A stretch of 64,000 nt of DNA from Aristolochia californica (GCA_029961685.1 JARWKL010000008.1:7380501-7444500), one strand, 5' to 3'; positions 11,501 to 22,510 are shown, counted from the first letter of the stretch. The notes: generated by a model from the letters alone, not told the origin. Numbers and translations: made by a program.

Positions 11501-12925
11501 TAAGGCACTAACAGAAATCAAGTTGAATTTGAATTGAGGGACAAACAGTACGTCTTTAAGCATAAGGTTAGAATGTAGTTTAACATCACCAGCAAAATGG
11601 ACTAAAATTTGAGAATGGTTAGGCAAAGTAACTGTAGTATGAGGAATAGCATGCAAAGAAATGAAAGCAGGAGCTAGAGAACAAATATGTCGAGTAGCTC
11701 CAGAGTCTACAATCCAGAAATGTTGTGAAGAAATAAGGGAATTTAAAGACACAGAGAAACAAATACCTGCCAGGCAGTTGGTTGTGGAAGAGTTCCGAGC
11801 AGTAGAGACCTTTGTAGAGCTACTCAAATGTGTGGAAAGCATAGACATGAGTTGCTGATATTGAGTTGAGTTCAGATTCTGAACAAAGCTTCCAACAGAG
11901 GGAGAACCTTGACTATCATCAGCAGTAGAGACTTGATGAGTAGCAGCATTAGAATAGGTATTGGTCTTGGCTTTAGGTACAGACAGGTAGCCATGGAGCT
12001 TGTAGCAACGGTCCATGGTATGTCCATCCCTCTTGCAATGATGACAATGAAACTTGTTGCTAGGCTGATTCCGGGAAGGATTGGAACTGGAATGAAATTT
12101 CGGGGAGTGTTGAGAACCAGATTTAGAAATGCCTATTTTAACCGCAAAAGCCATGGGGCCAGTGGGAGTGTTCTGAGTGCTCGAATCAGAGACATGAGTA
12201 GTCTTCCTTTGCTATTCCTCTTGAACAATCAGAGAAAAAACCCGATTAATCGGAGGCATCGGATCCATGAGAAGCAACTAACCATGAACTTGGGAGAACG
12301 AATCATCAAGGCCCATTAAGAAGGACATGATATACGCCATGTGATGATAATCAGTAAGGTTTTTAACGCCAGCACAGGAACATGTCCCACAAGAGCAATT
12401 AGGACGATAATTACTCAGTTCTTCCCAAATAGTCTTCAACTTTGTGAAATAAGTGCTAACAGTATCCTTGTCTTGACGCAAGTTCATTAATTCGCGTTTA
12501 AGCTGAAAAATGCGAGGGCCGTTTCTTTGTTGAAAACGATCCCGAAGGTCGATCCAAATCTCTTGGGCAGAAGCGGCAAAAATAATACTCGTAGAAATTT
12601 CTTTGGAGACAGAATTTAAGATCCAAGAGATAACCATATTATTATTCCGGGTCCAGGAGTTGAGCAAATTGTGATCAGTACTTTGAGGTGCAGGAATGGA
12701 ACCGTCGACAAACCCCACTTTGTTTTTCACTGATAAGGCGATCAACATCGCACGACTCCAACTGATGTAATTTTCACCCGTAAGTAGCTGGTAAACAAGA
12801 ATTTGTCCTGGGTTGTCCGAATGGTGAATATAGAAGGGGTTCGAAGGTTCTTCAATGGCAGAACGCGTTGAACCGGAACGAACACCAGGATTGAAAGAAG
12901 TCGCCATTGAGTGAGGAGATACCAC
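8567..12925 (-). pseudogene. copia-1 gag-pol polyprotein frame with six in-frame stops
   Basis: All open blocks share one frame over 1453 codons. Residues counted from the ATG at 12925: gag about 1-290 (NPFYIHHSDNPG near the start); zinc knuckle CHHCKRDGHTMDRC 294-307; protease VDSGA near 407; integrase HHCC (H532, H537, C562, C565) and acidic residues near 592 and 655 with VVER in the next block; RT with [11 protein letters not shown] and YVDD near 1135-1138; RNase H with FSDADWG and the C-terminal DMFTKPL. Stops lie at 12278-12280, 12212-12214, 11492-11494, 10877-10879, 10625-10627 and 10466-10468. No frameshift was found. The true start may be the ATG at 12907. Confidence 0.93.
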
Positions 12926-13526
12926 AATAAATCAACGGAAGCAGCAATAAACCATTGTGTCAGCAAAAAAAATCCGGCCAGCCCTCGGCCAGTCCCTCGG
13001 CCAACAACGACCAAATCCAAAAAATATCCAACCTCTCGGTCTCCAATAATCAAGCCAGAATGTCTGCCTCTACCACCATCATCCAAACCCAGAAAAGAAA
13101 TTTGGCCAGCCCTCGGCCAGTACCTCGGCAGCAGTATCCATACAAGAAAAAAATTTGAGAGAGGAGGCGAAATCTGACCTTTTTTGCCGACGAAACCAGA
13201 AACCCAACAATCCCGCCGGATGAGCCTACCGTCGAGGAGGCTGCGTTCGGCTGCGTGTTCGTCGTCTCGAGTTGTCGTCGGAAAACTCAGAGGGCGTCGA
13301 AAAAGCAAGAAACAAATGCCTGAAATCTTCAATCACGGAGCTTCTTCCCAACAGAGAAGAAGAAACGAAAAACCCTCTATCGGAAACAGAGGAGGATGCG
13401 CTGGTACTCGTTGCCAGAAATAATTGCCGAAGATGGGCGAGAAAGACGACGGTAAATGTCCGTCGTCGGGAATAAAAGGCACCTTACGCCGACGATGAAG
13501 AAATCAGAGAAGGAGGAGAATCATCC

Positions 13527-13538
13527 GCTCTGATACCA
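13527..13538 (-). other. copia-1 primer-binding site
   Basis: On the minus strand this reads TGGTATCAGAGC, complementary to the 3' end of plant initiator tRNA-Met, with no gap to the LTR. Confidence 0.9.
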
Positions 13539-13773
13539 TGTTAGAACTCAGAATCTCAAAGAGCCGTTATGCTCTGCTCATCGTCGGGGAGGCGCAGCCG
13601 AGAAGACGAAGGTAAAAATTGAAAATCTAATTTCTTACGGTTTCGAAATATACAAAGGGTCTTTATACATCAAGATGGAAAAATACAACATAATGAAATA
13701 CGTATAATATAATGTAATGAAATATTAAAATAAGAAATAAATAAATAAAAGTAAATCTATGTATATTCTAATA
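13539..13773 (-). repeat. copia-1 5' LTR
   Basis: Same length as the 3' LTR with six substitutions. It lies directly next to the primer-binding-site complement, and the target duplication ATTTT follows at 13774-13778. Confidence 0.95.
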
Positions 13774-13778
13774 ATTTT

Positions 13779-14828
13779 CCTCCCCGCGGTGCCGGTGATT
13801 GTAGAGAGTCATCGTCGTGGCAAGATGACTCGGCGGAGTCTGGGGTCGTCTTCTCCGACAACATCAACAAGACTGAGATTCTTGCAAATCCGCGAGATTA
13901 TTTTGTGCAAACAGAAACAGAGTCCCTGCTCTGATAAGGGGGTTCTGTGTTGCGGCGCCGGCTGGTTGGGGAAGGTTGACATTGTGGCCGTCAAGGCGAA
14001 CGGTGGCGACAGTGAAGAGAGCGTCGACGGTGGCTGTGACAGAGACAGGCGGCAGTGTCGGGAGAGACGATGATATGGTCTGGGTTGACCCAGATTAACT
14101 CGTCACTGTGGCTCAGATTTAATTGGGTCTTCTAAACTTAGGAAGAAATATTAATTCGGTAACAGTGTTTCTTCCCCACAACGCCAAACAAAACCAGAGA
14201 TAGCGACGAGCAGTGAAAATCCAGGAAAGGCAACGACAATCTTCTAATCAAGCTCCAACCGGAGCATAGTATGATTTCCGAAATAAACTCATTCGAATAA
14301 AAATCAATCCAGCAAAAGATAAAAAAAAAATTGGAAGCTCACCAGCAGCAGTAGAAACATAGAGATAGCAATGAGTGGAGTTTCCGAAATCTTCTGTTAA
14401 CCAGATTAACATCAGAGAGCCGACGGCTCCTTCTTCCCCACTCGCTTTTGAACAGAGCGGGACTCAGATAAGAAATTCTTAAAACAGTGCGGAATGACGA
14501 TGAAACTTCCGCAGGCAACAGTGCTAGGAGTGATATCCCGACGGAAGAACAACAATTAAATTCCTAAACAGCATCTGAAACATAAATAAGACCCCGATTT
14601 CAGTTGAGTTTCTTCCGTGCTGTGCCAAATGATCAGAACAAAAATATTTTATTGAATTGTTGGCAGATGTTACCACAAAGAAAAACAATGAAAAACAATG
14701 AAAAACGTAGTTCTAGTAACAATGAAAAACAAAACAGTATTACGAAAAAAGAATGAAAAAATAAAAATAGGGTTTTTTTTTCTAGAATACCGTATATGTG
14801 AGTCTTGAAAATCAAAGCTCTTATAATA
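13779..14828. other. GC-rich then A-rich leader-like DNA, no supported gene
   Basis: This is the continuation of the DNA interrupted by copia-1. It contains GCTCTGATAAGG near 13930 (a broken primer-site-like motif) and the hairpin core CTTCTAAACTTAGGAAG at 14129-14145. Near 14690-14760 there are repeats of AAAAACAATG. Short ORFs here lack homologous motifs. Probably the 5' leader of an old minus-strand LTR element. Confidence 0.45.
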
Positions 14829-15385
14829 TGTTGAAAACAGTGCGCCAAAAGGCTCGAAATTGTTAGGAAAACAACCCCACAGATCTTATACAAGGACTGA
14901 AGAAGGAAAAAATAAAAATGGTTTCCTGTCTCTTCTTTACTCTTATGGACTAAAGAATACAGTTTATGTTTCATGTCTCTTCTTCACTCTTATTAGGGTG
15001 AAGGGTATACTTATAATATTGATAGTTTTGATATCTATAAATATACATTATGGGGGAGGGTTTGGATCAAGTCCATAACCTCTTGTTTTCTCCCAATGGT
15101 GTCCCTCTCATTTTTCTCCATGACCTAAATCATGGAGTCCTGAAAATCAACATGGTATCAGAGCAGGTTGGTGCCGAGTTCGAATCCTGCTCCCACCAAA
15201 TTTGTCTTGAGTTTTTCCAGTGAATTTGTCCCGGGTTTTTCCGGTGAATTTGTCCATGGGTTTTCCCCGTGCGAGGGAGTGTTGGAATATTTATTTGTAT
15301 CGACCGGGCTAGTCCTTGTATAAGATCCGTGGGGTTGCTTTCCTAACAGGTTCGAGCCTTTTAGCGCACTGGTTTCAAGACACAC
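14829..15385 (+). mobile_element. Composite short LTR/TRIM-like element bounded by inverted repeats
   Basis: An LTR end (about 14955-15152, homologous to the inverted LTR 7180-7413 and to 59960-60182) is followed by a perfect primer site TGGTATCAGAGC at 15153-15164. Only 127 bp later comes a purine tract and a new LTR-like start, TGTTGGAATA at 15280. This is LTR, PBS, PPT, LTR spacing of TRIM size. The outer parts, 14829-14898 and about 15311-15380, are inverted copies of one another with roughly seven mismatches, which a simple TRIM does not explain. No coding capacity. Confidence 0.6.
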
Positions 15386-16470
15386 CTTCCCAATACCAGC
15401 TGCAGTAGTTCGTAAGTTGCTCTGCCTATGAAAACATGCTTAGTTGCTCTACCTATGAAAAAGAGGTAAGCCCAAATATGCTATTGGAAGACAAAGTGTT
15501 GCATACCTGTATTTAAGACATTTCATATTCACTTTCTCTATCCTTATTGACTCCATCATGATCTTTAGACAAAGTGATGCTCCAATTGATTCTTTCATCA
15601 TACATATACTCATGGAGGCTGAACATTGTATTGATATTTATAATTTGCTCCTTCTGCCCTTTACAATGTATTATTGTACCACTAGAAAATTGCATTATCA
15701 AAACTCCAATTTGTGAATGACCCATGTTGAAACTCGAGATCCACATTCTATTCTGCCGTGTATTGAATATTTCGAGAGAAATTTTGAAATGAGAACGCCC
15801 ATGCGCGCAGGAGAGAACCTAAGAGACTATCACCATACCCACGGCTGGTGACCGAAACATACCCATCGGGCATCGTAACTACGGCAGGACTACCATCGTC
15901 ATCTGTTATGCCGGCCGACGTCGCGAGGAAGCAACACTACGCAGAAATGGAAGAGATCTTTATTCCAATCATGGAACAAAATCACCTAGAAGGTTGGAAA
16001 CCGTTGAATACCATTCTGGCGAGCTTCTAGAGTCTCCGATGGAAGATCACGATATCAATTGGACAACGGTCTCCTGACAAAAGAAGCGGAACCAGCTCTT
16101 CCACTTTGGGTACTAAAAATGCAGAGTAATAATCGAGAGGGTTGTCTGTAATTAGGTCCAGTGATTTTCATCTCCTCCGCAGTTGGATTGAAGTTATCCT
16201 TCGTCTGTGTTTCAGTAGAGGCGCTCTCTAGTTTCATCCACCAACTTCAACGAGCGACAAGCGAAACAAAAAAAAATCCTGCAAAATCTGCTCACTAGAT
16301 TCAATCTTTCTCTTCTCGATGACCACCTTCTGTGGTTGACGGGAATGTCGAATCATACATTGAAGAGGAGCTTCTGTGCTAGCAAAAATATTCATACCCG
16401 AGGCCACGAACTCAGGTTTCGGTTGGAAGGAACTGGTCACAGCTCTCGGGAGCTTCTCTCCGGCACCGTC
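15386..16470. other. Unassigned region with ORF1-like fragment
   Basis: Near 15413-15470 the block TTGCTCTGCCTATGAAAA occurs twice with small changes. Between 15848 and 16030 a plus-strand ORF contains EEIFIPIMEQNHLEGWKPL, reminiscent of the FFIPEGE-type N-terminal segment at 27700. The minus strand 16234-16485 is open for 83 codons without a recognised domain. The region ends at the LTR start 16471. Confidence 0.35.
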
Positions 16471-16862
16471 TGTTAGGATCCTCACGAGCCATAGATCTTG
16501 TCACCCTCCTCTCTTCTCTTCCTTCCATTGCTTGCTTGACGTTGAGGTAGATTGATGAGGAAGAATTTTGAAAAGGGGAATTTGGGAAAACAGGGGAGAG
16601 CTTGAAGGAGCTCTCAACCTGTTAACTAAATTACTCTAGGCTAAATTATAACTCAATTGCTAGCTTTCATTAACCTAGTCGTCCCCTTAAATAGGGTTGA
16701 GGACGCCAAATACAATTCAGACCCTTGGGTCACTGGTTCAAGCCAAATAAATTCTAAACCAAACCAAACTAAACCAAAGTCAATTACATGAAAGTTGAAA
16801 ACCACATTAATTAATTCCTACGCCTGCTGGTAACTCGTGATGCTATTGAGTCCATAACATCA
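16471..16862 (-). repeat. gypsy-1 3' LTR
   Basis: 392 bp in plus orientation from TGTTAGGATCC to CATAACATCA. Relative to the right LTR it lacks an 8-bp repeat near 16555 and has five extra bases in the ACCAAACTAA block near 16765, plus about eleven substitutions (near 3 percent). Confidence 0.9.
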
Positions 16863-17363
16863 CCCCCCTCCTGGAGAAAGATTTTGTCCTCAAGCTCGAA
16901 GGAAGGGTAGAGAAGTTGAAATGCTGATAATGGCTCCCATATCGTGTCACTGGGGTCTGCATCTGCCCACTGGACGAGAATTTCCCAATCGCCTTGAATG
17001 TGTAGTGGTTTCAATACCTGAGCTGGAGTAGAAAGGACTGCCCTCATGGAGTGGCGGCAGAGGTGTGTGCAGTAAGGGCGAGTCGCCCTGGAATGGCTTT
17101 AGTTGGGATACATGAAATACATTATGTATCTTTGCCTCAGTTGGTAGCTGCAAGCCGTAGGCCACGGGGCCAATTTGGTCCAACACCTGAAATGGACCAT
17201 AATATTTTGGAGAAAGCTTATGGCGCTTGGAGGTAGTTATGGACAACTGGCGGTAGTGTTGGAGCTTTAACCACACATAATCTGCTGGGGAATAATAGAC
17301 CTCACGGTGCTTCTTATCATAATAGAGCTTCATAAGTGTTGGGCCTCCTGGAGATGAGAACAT
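16863..17363 (-). pseudogene. gypsy-1 integrase C-terminus and chromodomain
   Basis: 17363-16947 contains [36 protein letters not shown] and [12 protein letters not shown]. 17047-16811, in another frame, contains [19 protein letters not shown] and the acidic FELEDKIFLQEGGDV that leads into the PPT. The chromodomain of chromoviruses is thought to guide insertion into heterochromatin by histone-mark recognition. A frameshift near 17000-17047 separates the two parts. Confidence 0.88.
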
Positions 17364-17364
17364 A

Positions 17365-17975
17365 CCTCAGTGAACATAGCGTCTCTTTCAGCTAACGCTT
17401 GGTCCAAAGTAACGACTTTGGATGCCCCTGGTTCATAGGATAACAAACGAGGTGGATCTTTGCCATAAACTACCTTGAAAGGAGTAGTTCTCAGTGCGCT
17501 GTGGTAAGAGGTATTATAGCAAAATTCTGCCCAAGAAAGCTACTTAACCCACCGTTTAGGTGAGTCCCCCACAAAACAACTAAGATACATTTCAATCGTG
17601 CGATTGATGACCTCGGTTTTTTCGTCAGTCTGTGGATGGTATGCGGAAGAAAGTGCCAATTGGGTGCCCTGTAACTTGAATAATTCTTTCCAAAAGGTAC
17701 TGGTAAAAATGGCATCCCTCTCACTGATAATGGATGTTGGAATCCCGTGTAATCCAACAATGTGGTCCATAAATAACTGAGCTACATGAGCAACAGTATA
17801 TGGATGCGCCAAAGCAATGAAGTGACCATATTTGGAAAAACGGTCAACCACAACTAATATCACTGATTTACCTGATGATAATGAAGTCCATTGAAATGTC
17901 AGACCAGATTTGAGACAATAGCTGCAGAGGTTGTAGTAGGCCGACAAGACTTAAAGATTAGGCCATGTTTCGTTG
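17365..17975 (-). pseudogene. gypsy-1 integrase core (partial)
   Basis: 17947-17540 reads ILVVVDRFSKYGHFIAL, GIPTSIISERDAIFTSTFW and SAYHPQTDEKTEVINRTIE, the DDE integrase core of plant gypsy elements. The second catalytic residue, normally the first D of SDRD, reads E in SERD. The segment upstream to 18150 is divergent and unassignable by eye. Confidence 0.85.
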
Positions 17976-18149
17976 ACAAATCTGACAAGCAGCTACATAA
18001 TCAACAATCGTGCTCTTCATGCCCCTCTAATAAAATTCCCGACTGATTCGAAAATATGTTTTCTGTCGACCCTCATGTGTGCTATCATGGATAGAATAAA
18101 AAATTGTGTGAAGAAGTGGGGACGAGTGATGCATAAAAATCTTGTTTTT

Positions 18150-19631
18150 TTAGAGTATAAGACGGTCCTGAATCGTCCAATGATGAGTTGTTGTCCCTTG
18201 CTGAATAACTTGATATAATGAAATAAGTTCTGGATATTGATGTGTCTCCTCATGAATAGAATCCAGCAAAATTGAACGTGGGTTGTTGATAACATAAACG
18301 TGTGGTTCTGGAATGTCCCGACAAGACAAAGCATCAGCCCCCAAATTCAAACTGCCTGGCTTATATTGAACTGTAAAATCGAAGCCCATGAGTTTAGTCA
18401 ACCAATGCTGCTGTGGTGATGTGGTGAGGCCTTGTTCAAGAAGATACTTGAGGCTATAATGATCTGTACGAATGAGAAATGGTCGTCCCCAAAGATAAGG
18501 TCACCAATGTTTGACAACCTTGGCTAACCCAATCAGTTCCCTCTCATATGCGGCTAACTTGTGGTGGTGTTGTCCCAACTGGCGGCTGAAATAAGCAATG
18601 GGGTGTCCCAATTGTTGTAACAGTGCACCAATACCTCCACCGGACGCATCACATTCTACCACAAAGTCTTCATCAAAATTTGGTAATTGTAGTACAGGCG
18701 TTGAGGCTAAGGCCTCCTTTAACAGCTGAAAGGCCTGATCTGCTGAGGAAGACCAGTTGAATGCATGTTTCTTGAGAAGGTTGTTGAGTGGTGCTGCTAT
18801 CTGGCCATAATATCGGATAAAATTTTTGTAATATCCCGCTAGGCCCAAAAATCCCCGTAATGTGGTAAGGGAGGTGGGAGGAGGCCAATCTATTACTACT
18901 TGGATCTTGCTCTGGTCAACTTTCATGCCCACAGCTGATATGACGTGGCCCAAATATGCCACTTCTGAGGTGCCCATAGAACATTTGGATCGATTCAAAA
19001 CCAAATGATGGGAGCGTAGAATGGTAAATACCTGATGGAGGTGTTGGAGATGTTCGACCCAATTTTTGCTATAGACTAAGATGTTATAAAAAAATACTAA
19101 CACATAGTTCCACAGAAGCGAGGAAAATACCTCATTCATGAGGGCCTGGAAGGTGGAGGGTACATTGGAGAGACCGAAGGGCATGACTAGGAACTCGAAA
19201 TGACCGTTGTGCATGCGAAACGCAGTCTTCTCCACATCTGTCGGATGAACTTTAATTTGATGATAGCCCGATTTCAAATCTAACTTGGTAAAAATCGTAG
19301 CACCATGTAACTCAGCCAGCAACTCGTCCACCACTGAAATGGGGAACTTGTCTTTAATTGTTTGCAAATTGAGTTGCCTATATTCGACACAAAACCTTCA
19401 TGATTTATCCTTTTTACGTACCAGTAAAACAGGTGATGAGAAGGGAGACCTACTGAGCTGGATAACTCCCTGAGCGACCATATTCATGCACTGTCTTTCG
19501 ATTTCATCTTTCTTTATATGTGGATAACAATAAGGGCGCACCACCACTGGATCGGTTCCCAACTTCAAACGAATGCGGTGATCACAGTGACACACTGGTG
19601 GTAGACTAGTAGGGTCATTAAATAAATCCAC
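18150..19631 (-). pseudogene. gypsy-1 reverse transcriptase and RNase H (active site lost)
   Basis: 19631-19398 carries the RT N-terminus (RPYCYPHIKKDEIERQ, FSSPVLLVRKKD). 19367-18501 carries FTKLDLKSGYHQI, RMHNGHFEFLVMPFGL, YLGHVIS, GFLGLAGYYKNFI and the RNase H start FVVECDASGGGIGALL with YFSRQL. RNase H continues in 18401-18150 (SLNLGADALSC). The catalytic box usually reading FFDDILVYS is FFYNILVYS here (19083-19088), so both catalytic aspartates are replaced. One stop separates the first two blocks and another separates the RNase H pieces. Confidence 0.92.
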
Positions 19632-19804
19632 AAATGTTGTAAGTAAAGGAGCTAACTTAAAATCACCAGTGTTTGACGTTGTAAAGTGTGAAGTGTGTTA
19701 GGTACCTGTGCCACAATACCCTGTAATGTAATCTGGCCCTGTTGTGCTGTAAATGTCATAGTCCGAGCCTGAAAGTCCCACAATATAGGGCCTAATAACT
19801 GAAG

Positions 19805-20071
19805 TCATTTTACCCCGAGCACCAAATCAAATCCTGCCAAAGGAAGGACCAGTAAGTCCGCCTGAAATGAATGTTCCTCAATGGTAAAAGGGGTGTTTGC
19901 ACATAACCCCACACTGGCAATTTTAGCCCCATTGGCCACTGAAACTGAGAGACCCTTTTGCTGTTGAATTTCCAATCCCAATTGTTTCGTTGCGGGCTCA
20001 TTGATAAAATTATGTGTGCTGCCAGAATCAACTAAAGTAAGTAATAGGAGGTGGTGTAACTTGGCTTTCAC
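19805..20071 (-). pseudogene. gypsy-1 aspartic protease
   Basis: Contains LVDSGSTHNFI with the catalytic D-S-G triplet and, 60 residues on, PLAGFDLVLGVK, the second conserved strand of retropepsins in plant gypsy elements. It would cleave the Gag-Pol precursor. The frame differs from the RT block, so the polyprotein is not continuous. Confidence 0.88.
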
Positions 20072-20164
20072 CTACATGGTATTAGAACTACGCAGGCCAT
20101 GCATGGCATGGAGGGAGAGCTCTCGGTCTTGTTGTTCCTCTTCAGCAAATTCATTTTCAGGAAG

Positions 20165-20954
20165 CTATTTTGAACCTTCTTCCCAAAGTTCAATACTGAA
20201 TAATCGTTTACAGGTATGTCCCAGAAGAAATTGTTCATCACAATTAAAACATAGGCCCTTGGCCTTTCTATCCTCCATTTCTTGTTTAGTCAAGAATTTA
20301 CATGAAAGATTATGGGGAGGGGGGCACACTTGGAGATTGGTCTGCACGGTTAGGGGCAGAGGAGCCAAAACGTGGGCTAGGTGCAGTACCCAGTAGTTTG
20401 TTGTTCCAAAATGGTTTTCGGCCTAAGGATTCCCTCAGAACTCTTTGTTTCTGTTCCACCGCCCTAGCATAATTCATGGCTAAGTCCAAGTCTGTTGGAC
20501 CAAGTAATTCTACTTCCAATCTAACCGCCTCAGTCAATCCCGCGTTAAAAATCTGAACATGTAGGTGAGGAGGAACAAATTCACTTGCTCGGGCCAACCT
20601 TTCTTGAAACATTTTCTGGTAAAATTCTAAGGTGCCAGTCTATTTATAGTTGATCAATTCCCCCTCTGGGTTGCTACTAGCTAGAGGTCAAAACCTCAAC
20701 TGGCAAGCATGTTTAAAATGCAGCCAATCCTGAGTGGAATGGATATTTCGGTAGTGATGGAACCACACGAGCACTTCATCGAGCAGGTGGTAGGCAGCCA
20801 GTGTAACCTTGTCCATATCCACCATTTGTTGATGATAGAAAAATTGCTCACATTTCGTGAACCAAAGTAAAGGATATTTAGATCCATCATATGTAGGAAA
20901 GTTGAGTTTAAAATACCTGGGAACCGTAATTGGTCCCTGTGCTTGAGTAGCCAT
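20165..20954 (-). pseudogene. gypsy-1 gag with zinc knuckle (frameshifted)
   Basis: The N-terminal block (20954-20688) reads KLNFPTYDGSKYPLLWFTKCEQFF, typical of gypsy gag. It continues in 20612-20310 with FNAGLTEAVRLEVELL and ARAVEQKQR. A zinc knuckle CFNCDEQFLLGHTCK lies in 20368-20165 in a different frame. The role is capsid formation and RNA packaging. It is broken between 20688 and 20612 and again near 20340. Confidence 0.85.
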
Positions 20955-21238
20955 GGGAACAGGTTGTTGGCGCAGTGGTGGGGATGGTGGTGGCGTGAAG
21001 TGTGGGTGATTTGCTGTCTGTGGTTGAAAGTTGGTGACTGGTGGTGGCGTTGGCGATTGAGTTGCAGCAAGTTGGCGGATGACGGTTTAGAGAGAGGATT
21101 CTAGCGTGTTCAATGTATTATGGATGTTAGTAATTTCAGCACCTTGAAGAGTGGATCTTTGTTGAAGATCTGAAAGCACTTGACGTATGTCCTCTGGAGA
21201 AGAGGAGTCGCAGAGGGTGGACCTGTCTGATACCATGT

Positions 21239-21634
21239 TGTTAGGATCCTCACGAGCCATGGATCTTGTCACCTCCCTCTCTTCTCTTCCTTCCATTGCT
21301 TGCTTGACGTTGAGGTAGATTGATGGAGTGATGAGGAAGAATTTTGGAAAGGGGAATTGGGGAAAAATGGGGGAGAGCTTGAAGGAGCTCTCGACCTGTT
21401 AACTAAATTACTCTAGGCTAAATTATAACTCAATTGCTAGCTTTCATTAACCTAGTCGTCCCCTTAAATAGGGTTGAGGAAGCCAAATACAATTCAGACC
21501 CTTGGGTCACTGGTTCAAGCCAAATAAATTCTAAACCAAACCAAACCAAAGTCAATTACATGAAAGTTGAAAACCACATTAATTAATTCCTGCGCTTGGT
21601 GGTAACTCGTGATGCTATTGAGTCCATAACATCA
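21239..21634 (-). repeat. gypsy-1 5' LTR
   Basis: 396 bp, the same unit as 16471-16862. A TGT spacer separates it from the primer-site complement. The bases after it, CCCCCCTCTTGG, look like a second PPT rather than a target duplication. Confidence 0.88.
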
Positions 21635-21876
21635 CCCCCCTCTTGGCGTTTCAGCATCCTCCCCTTCACGTAGGAACTTCCAAAAACATAAAAATCCCCC
21701 CAAACATCCTTCGTGAAGGATGATAAATCTTGGCCCGCTCCATCGTAATCCGCACACCCCCACATTGTATCCTTCAGTGGCCGAGTGAAGAACTCTACCT
21801 CCCCTACATACCCAGAATCTCCTATCTTTGCTCCCAAGCTTGGCTTGTTCATTTCGAAACCTAGCAGGAGTCTTCT

Positions 21877-22510
21877 GTGACTCTTGCTTTCACACTCCAA
21901 ACCCTCTTAGGCATCACCGGGATCTCGGAGTGGCTCCCCCCAACACCTTCCAATCAGTACGGCCAATGGGCTATTGTCACCTGCCTTCCTGTAGAACTGT
22001 GGCAAAATGCGGTATTCTCAAGAATCATCTTTGAGTTTGGCTCCATCATAGCCTTGGACCCATCATCGAGCACTGACACAATCTTGATGTGGCTCAAATT
22101 CTCATCAATCCTCTTCGTCCTTTTGACGGGTATTATTTTTTATGCATTATGGTGGATAAGGCCCAATTCTGGATTCGTATCCATTTTGCCTCAATGGAGG
22201 ACTTCAGAAGTGTGATCTCCAGCACCATAGTTGAGCCTCGAGATGCCCCTCAGCCAAACAATGCATTGGGAGTAGCATCTCTGGTCTCTCTGCCCTCCCC
22301 AGTAGATTCACTTGCTCCCAGGCAGCTTTGCAGCTGACACTGAAGCCATTTTCACTGAACCCCGACATTCCTTCCCACCTATGCCCTGCCACCCGTCCAA
22401 GTCCACCCTAGAAATTATTCCCGTCAGAATATGCCAACCCTTAGCTGCCATCCATCCCCCCGCCTTACTCTAGAAATAACCTCACCCCCGAATTCCTCCC
22501 CCCCCACCCT

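Larger units (their letters stand above)
8325..13773 (-). mobile_element. copia-1, near-complete Ty1/copia retrotransposon
   Basis: This 5449-bp element has two 235-bp LTRs, a primer-binding site abutting the 5' LTR (13527-13538), a PPT beside the 3' LTR (8560-8571) and a perfect 5-bp target duplication ATTTT at 8320-8324 and 13774-13778. Domain order gag, protease, integrase, RT, RNase H is Ty1/copia. The LTRs differ at only six positions by eye (five transitions, one transversion), so it is a recent insertion. It sits inside older GC-rich leader-like DNA. Confidence 0.95.
16471..21634 (-). mobile_element. gypsy-1, chromovirus (Ty3/gypsy with chromodomain)
   Basis: LTRs at 16471-16862 and 21239-21634, a PPT complement CCCCCCTCC at 16863 on, and a primer-site complement ending at 21235 (TCTGATACCA) bound the element. 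Minus-strand order is gag, zinc knuckle, protease, RT, RNase H, integrase, chromodomain, which defines a chromovirus. The coding region is frameshifted in several places. No matching target duplication was seen: the left flank is CCGTC, and the right LTR is followed by another PPT-like CCCCCCTC. Confidence 0.92.

Noticed and set aside
13779..14073. 104-codon plus ORF at 13759-14073 as a gene
   Set aside because: It starts in the copia-1 LTR and crosses into GC-rich leader-like DNA; no recognisable domain.
21583..21900. 105-codon minus ORF as a gypsy gene product
   Set aside because: It runs through the LTR end and PPT into DNA of uncertain origin; only the LTR-derived tail is recognisable.
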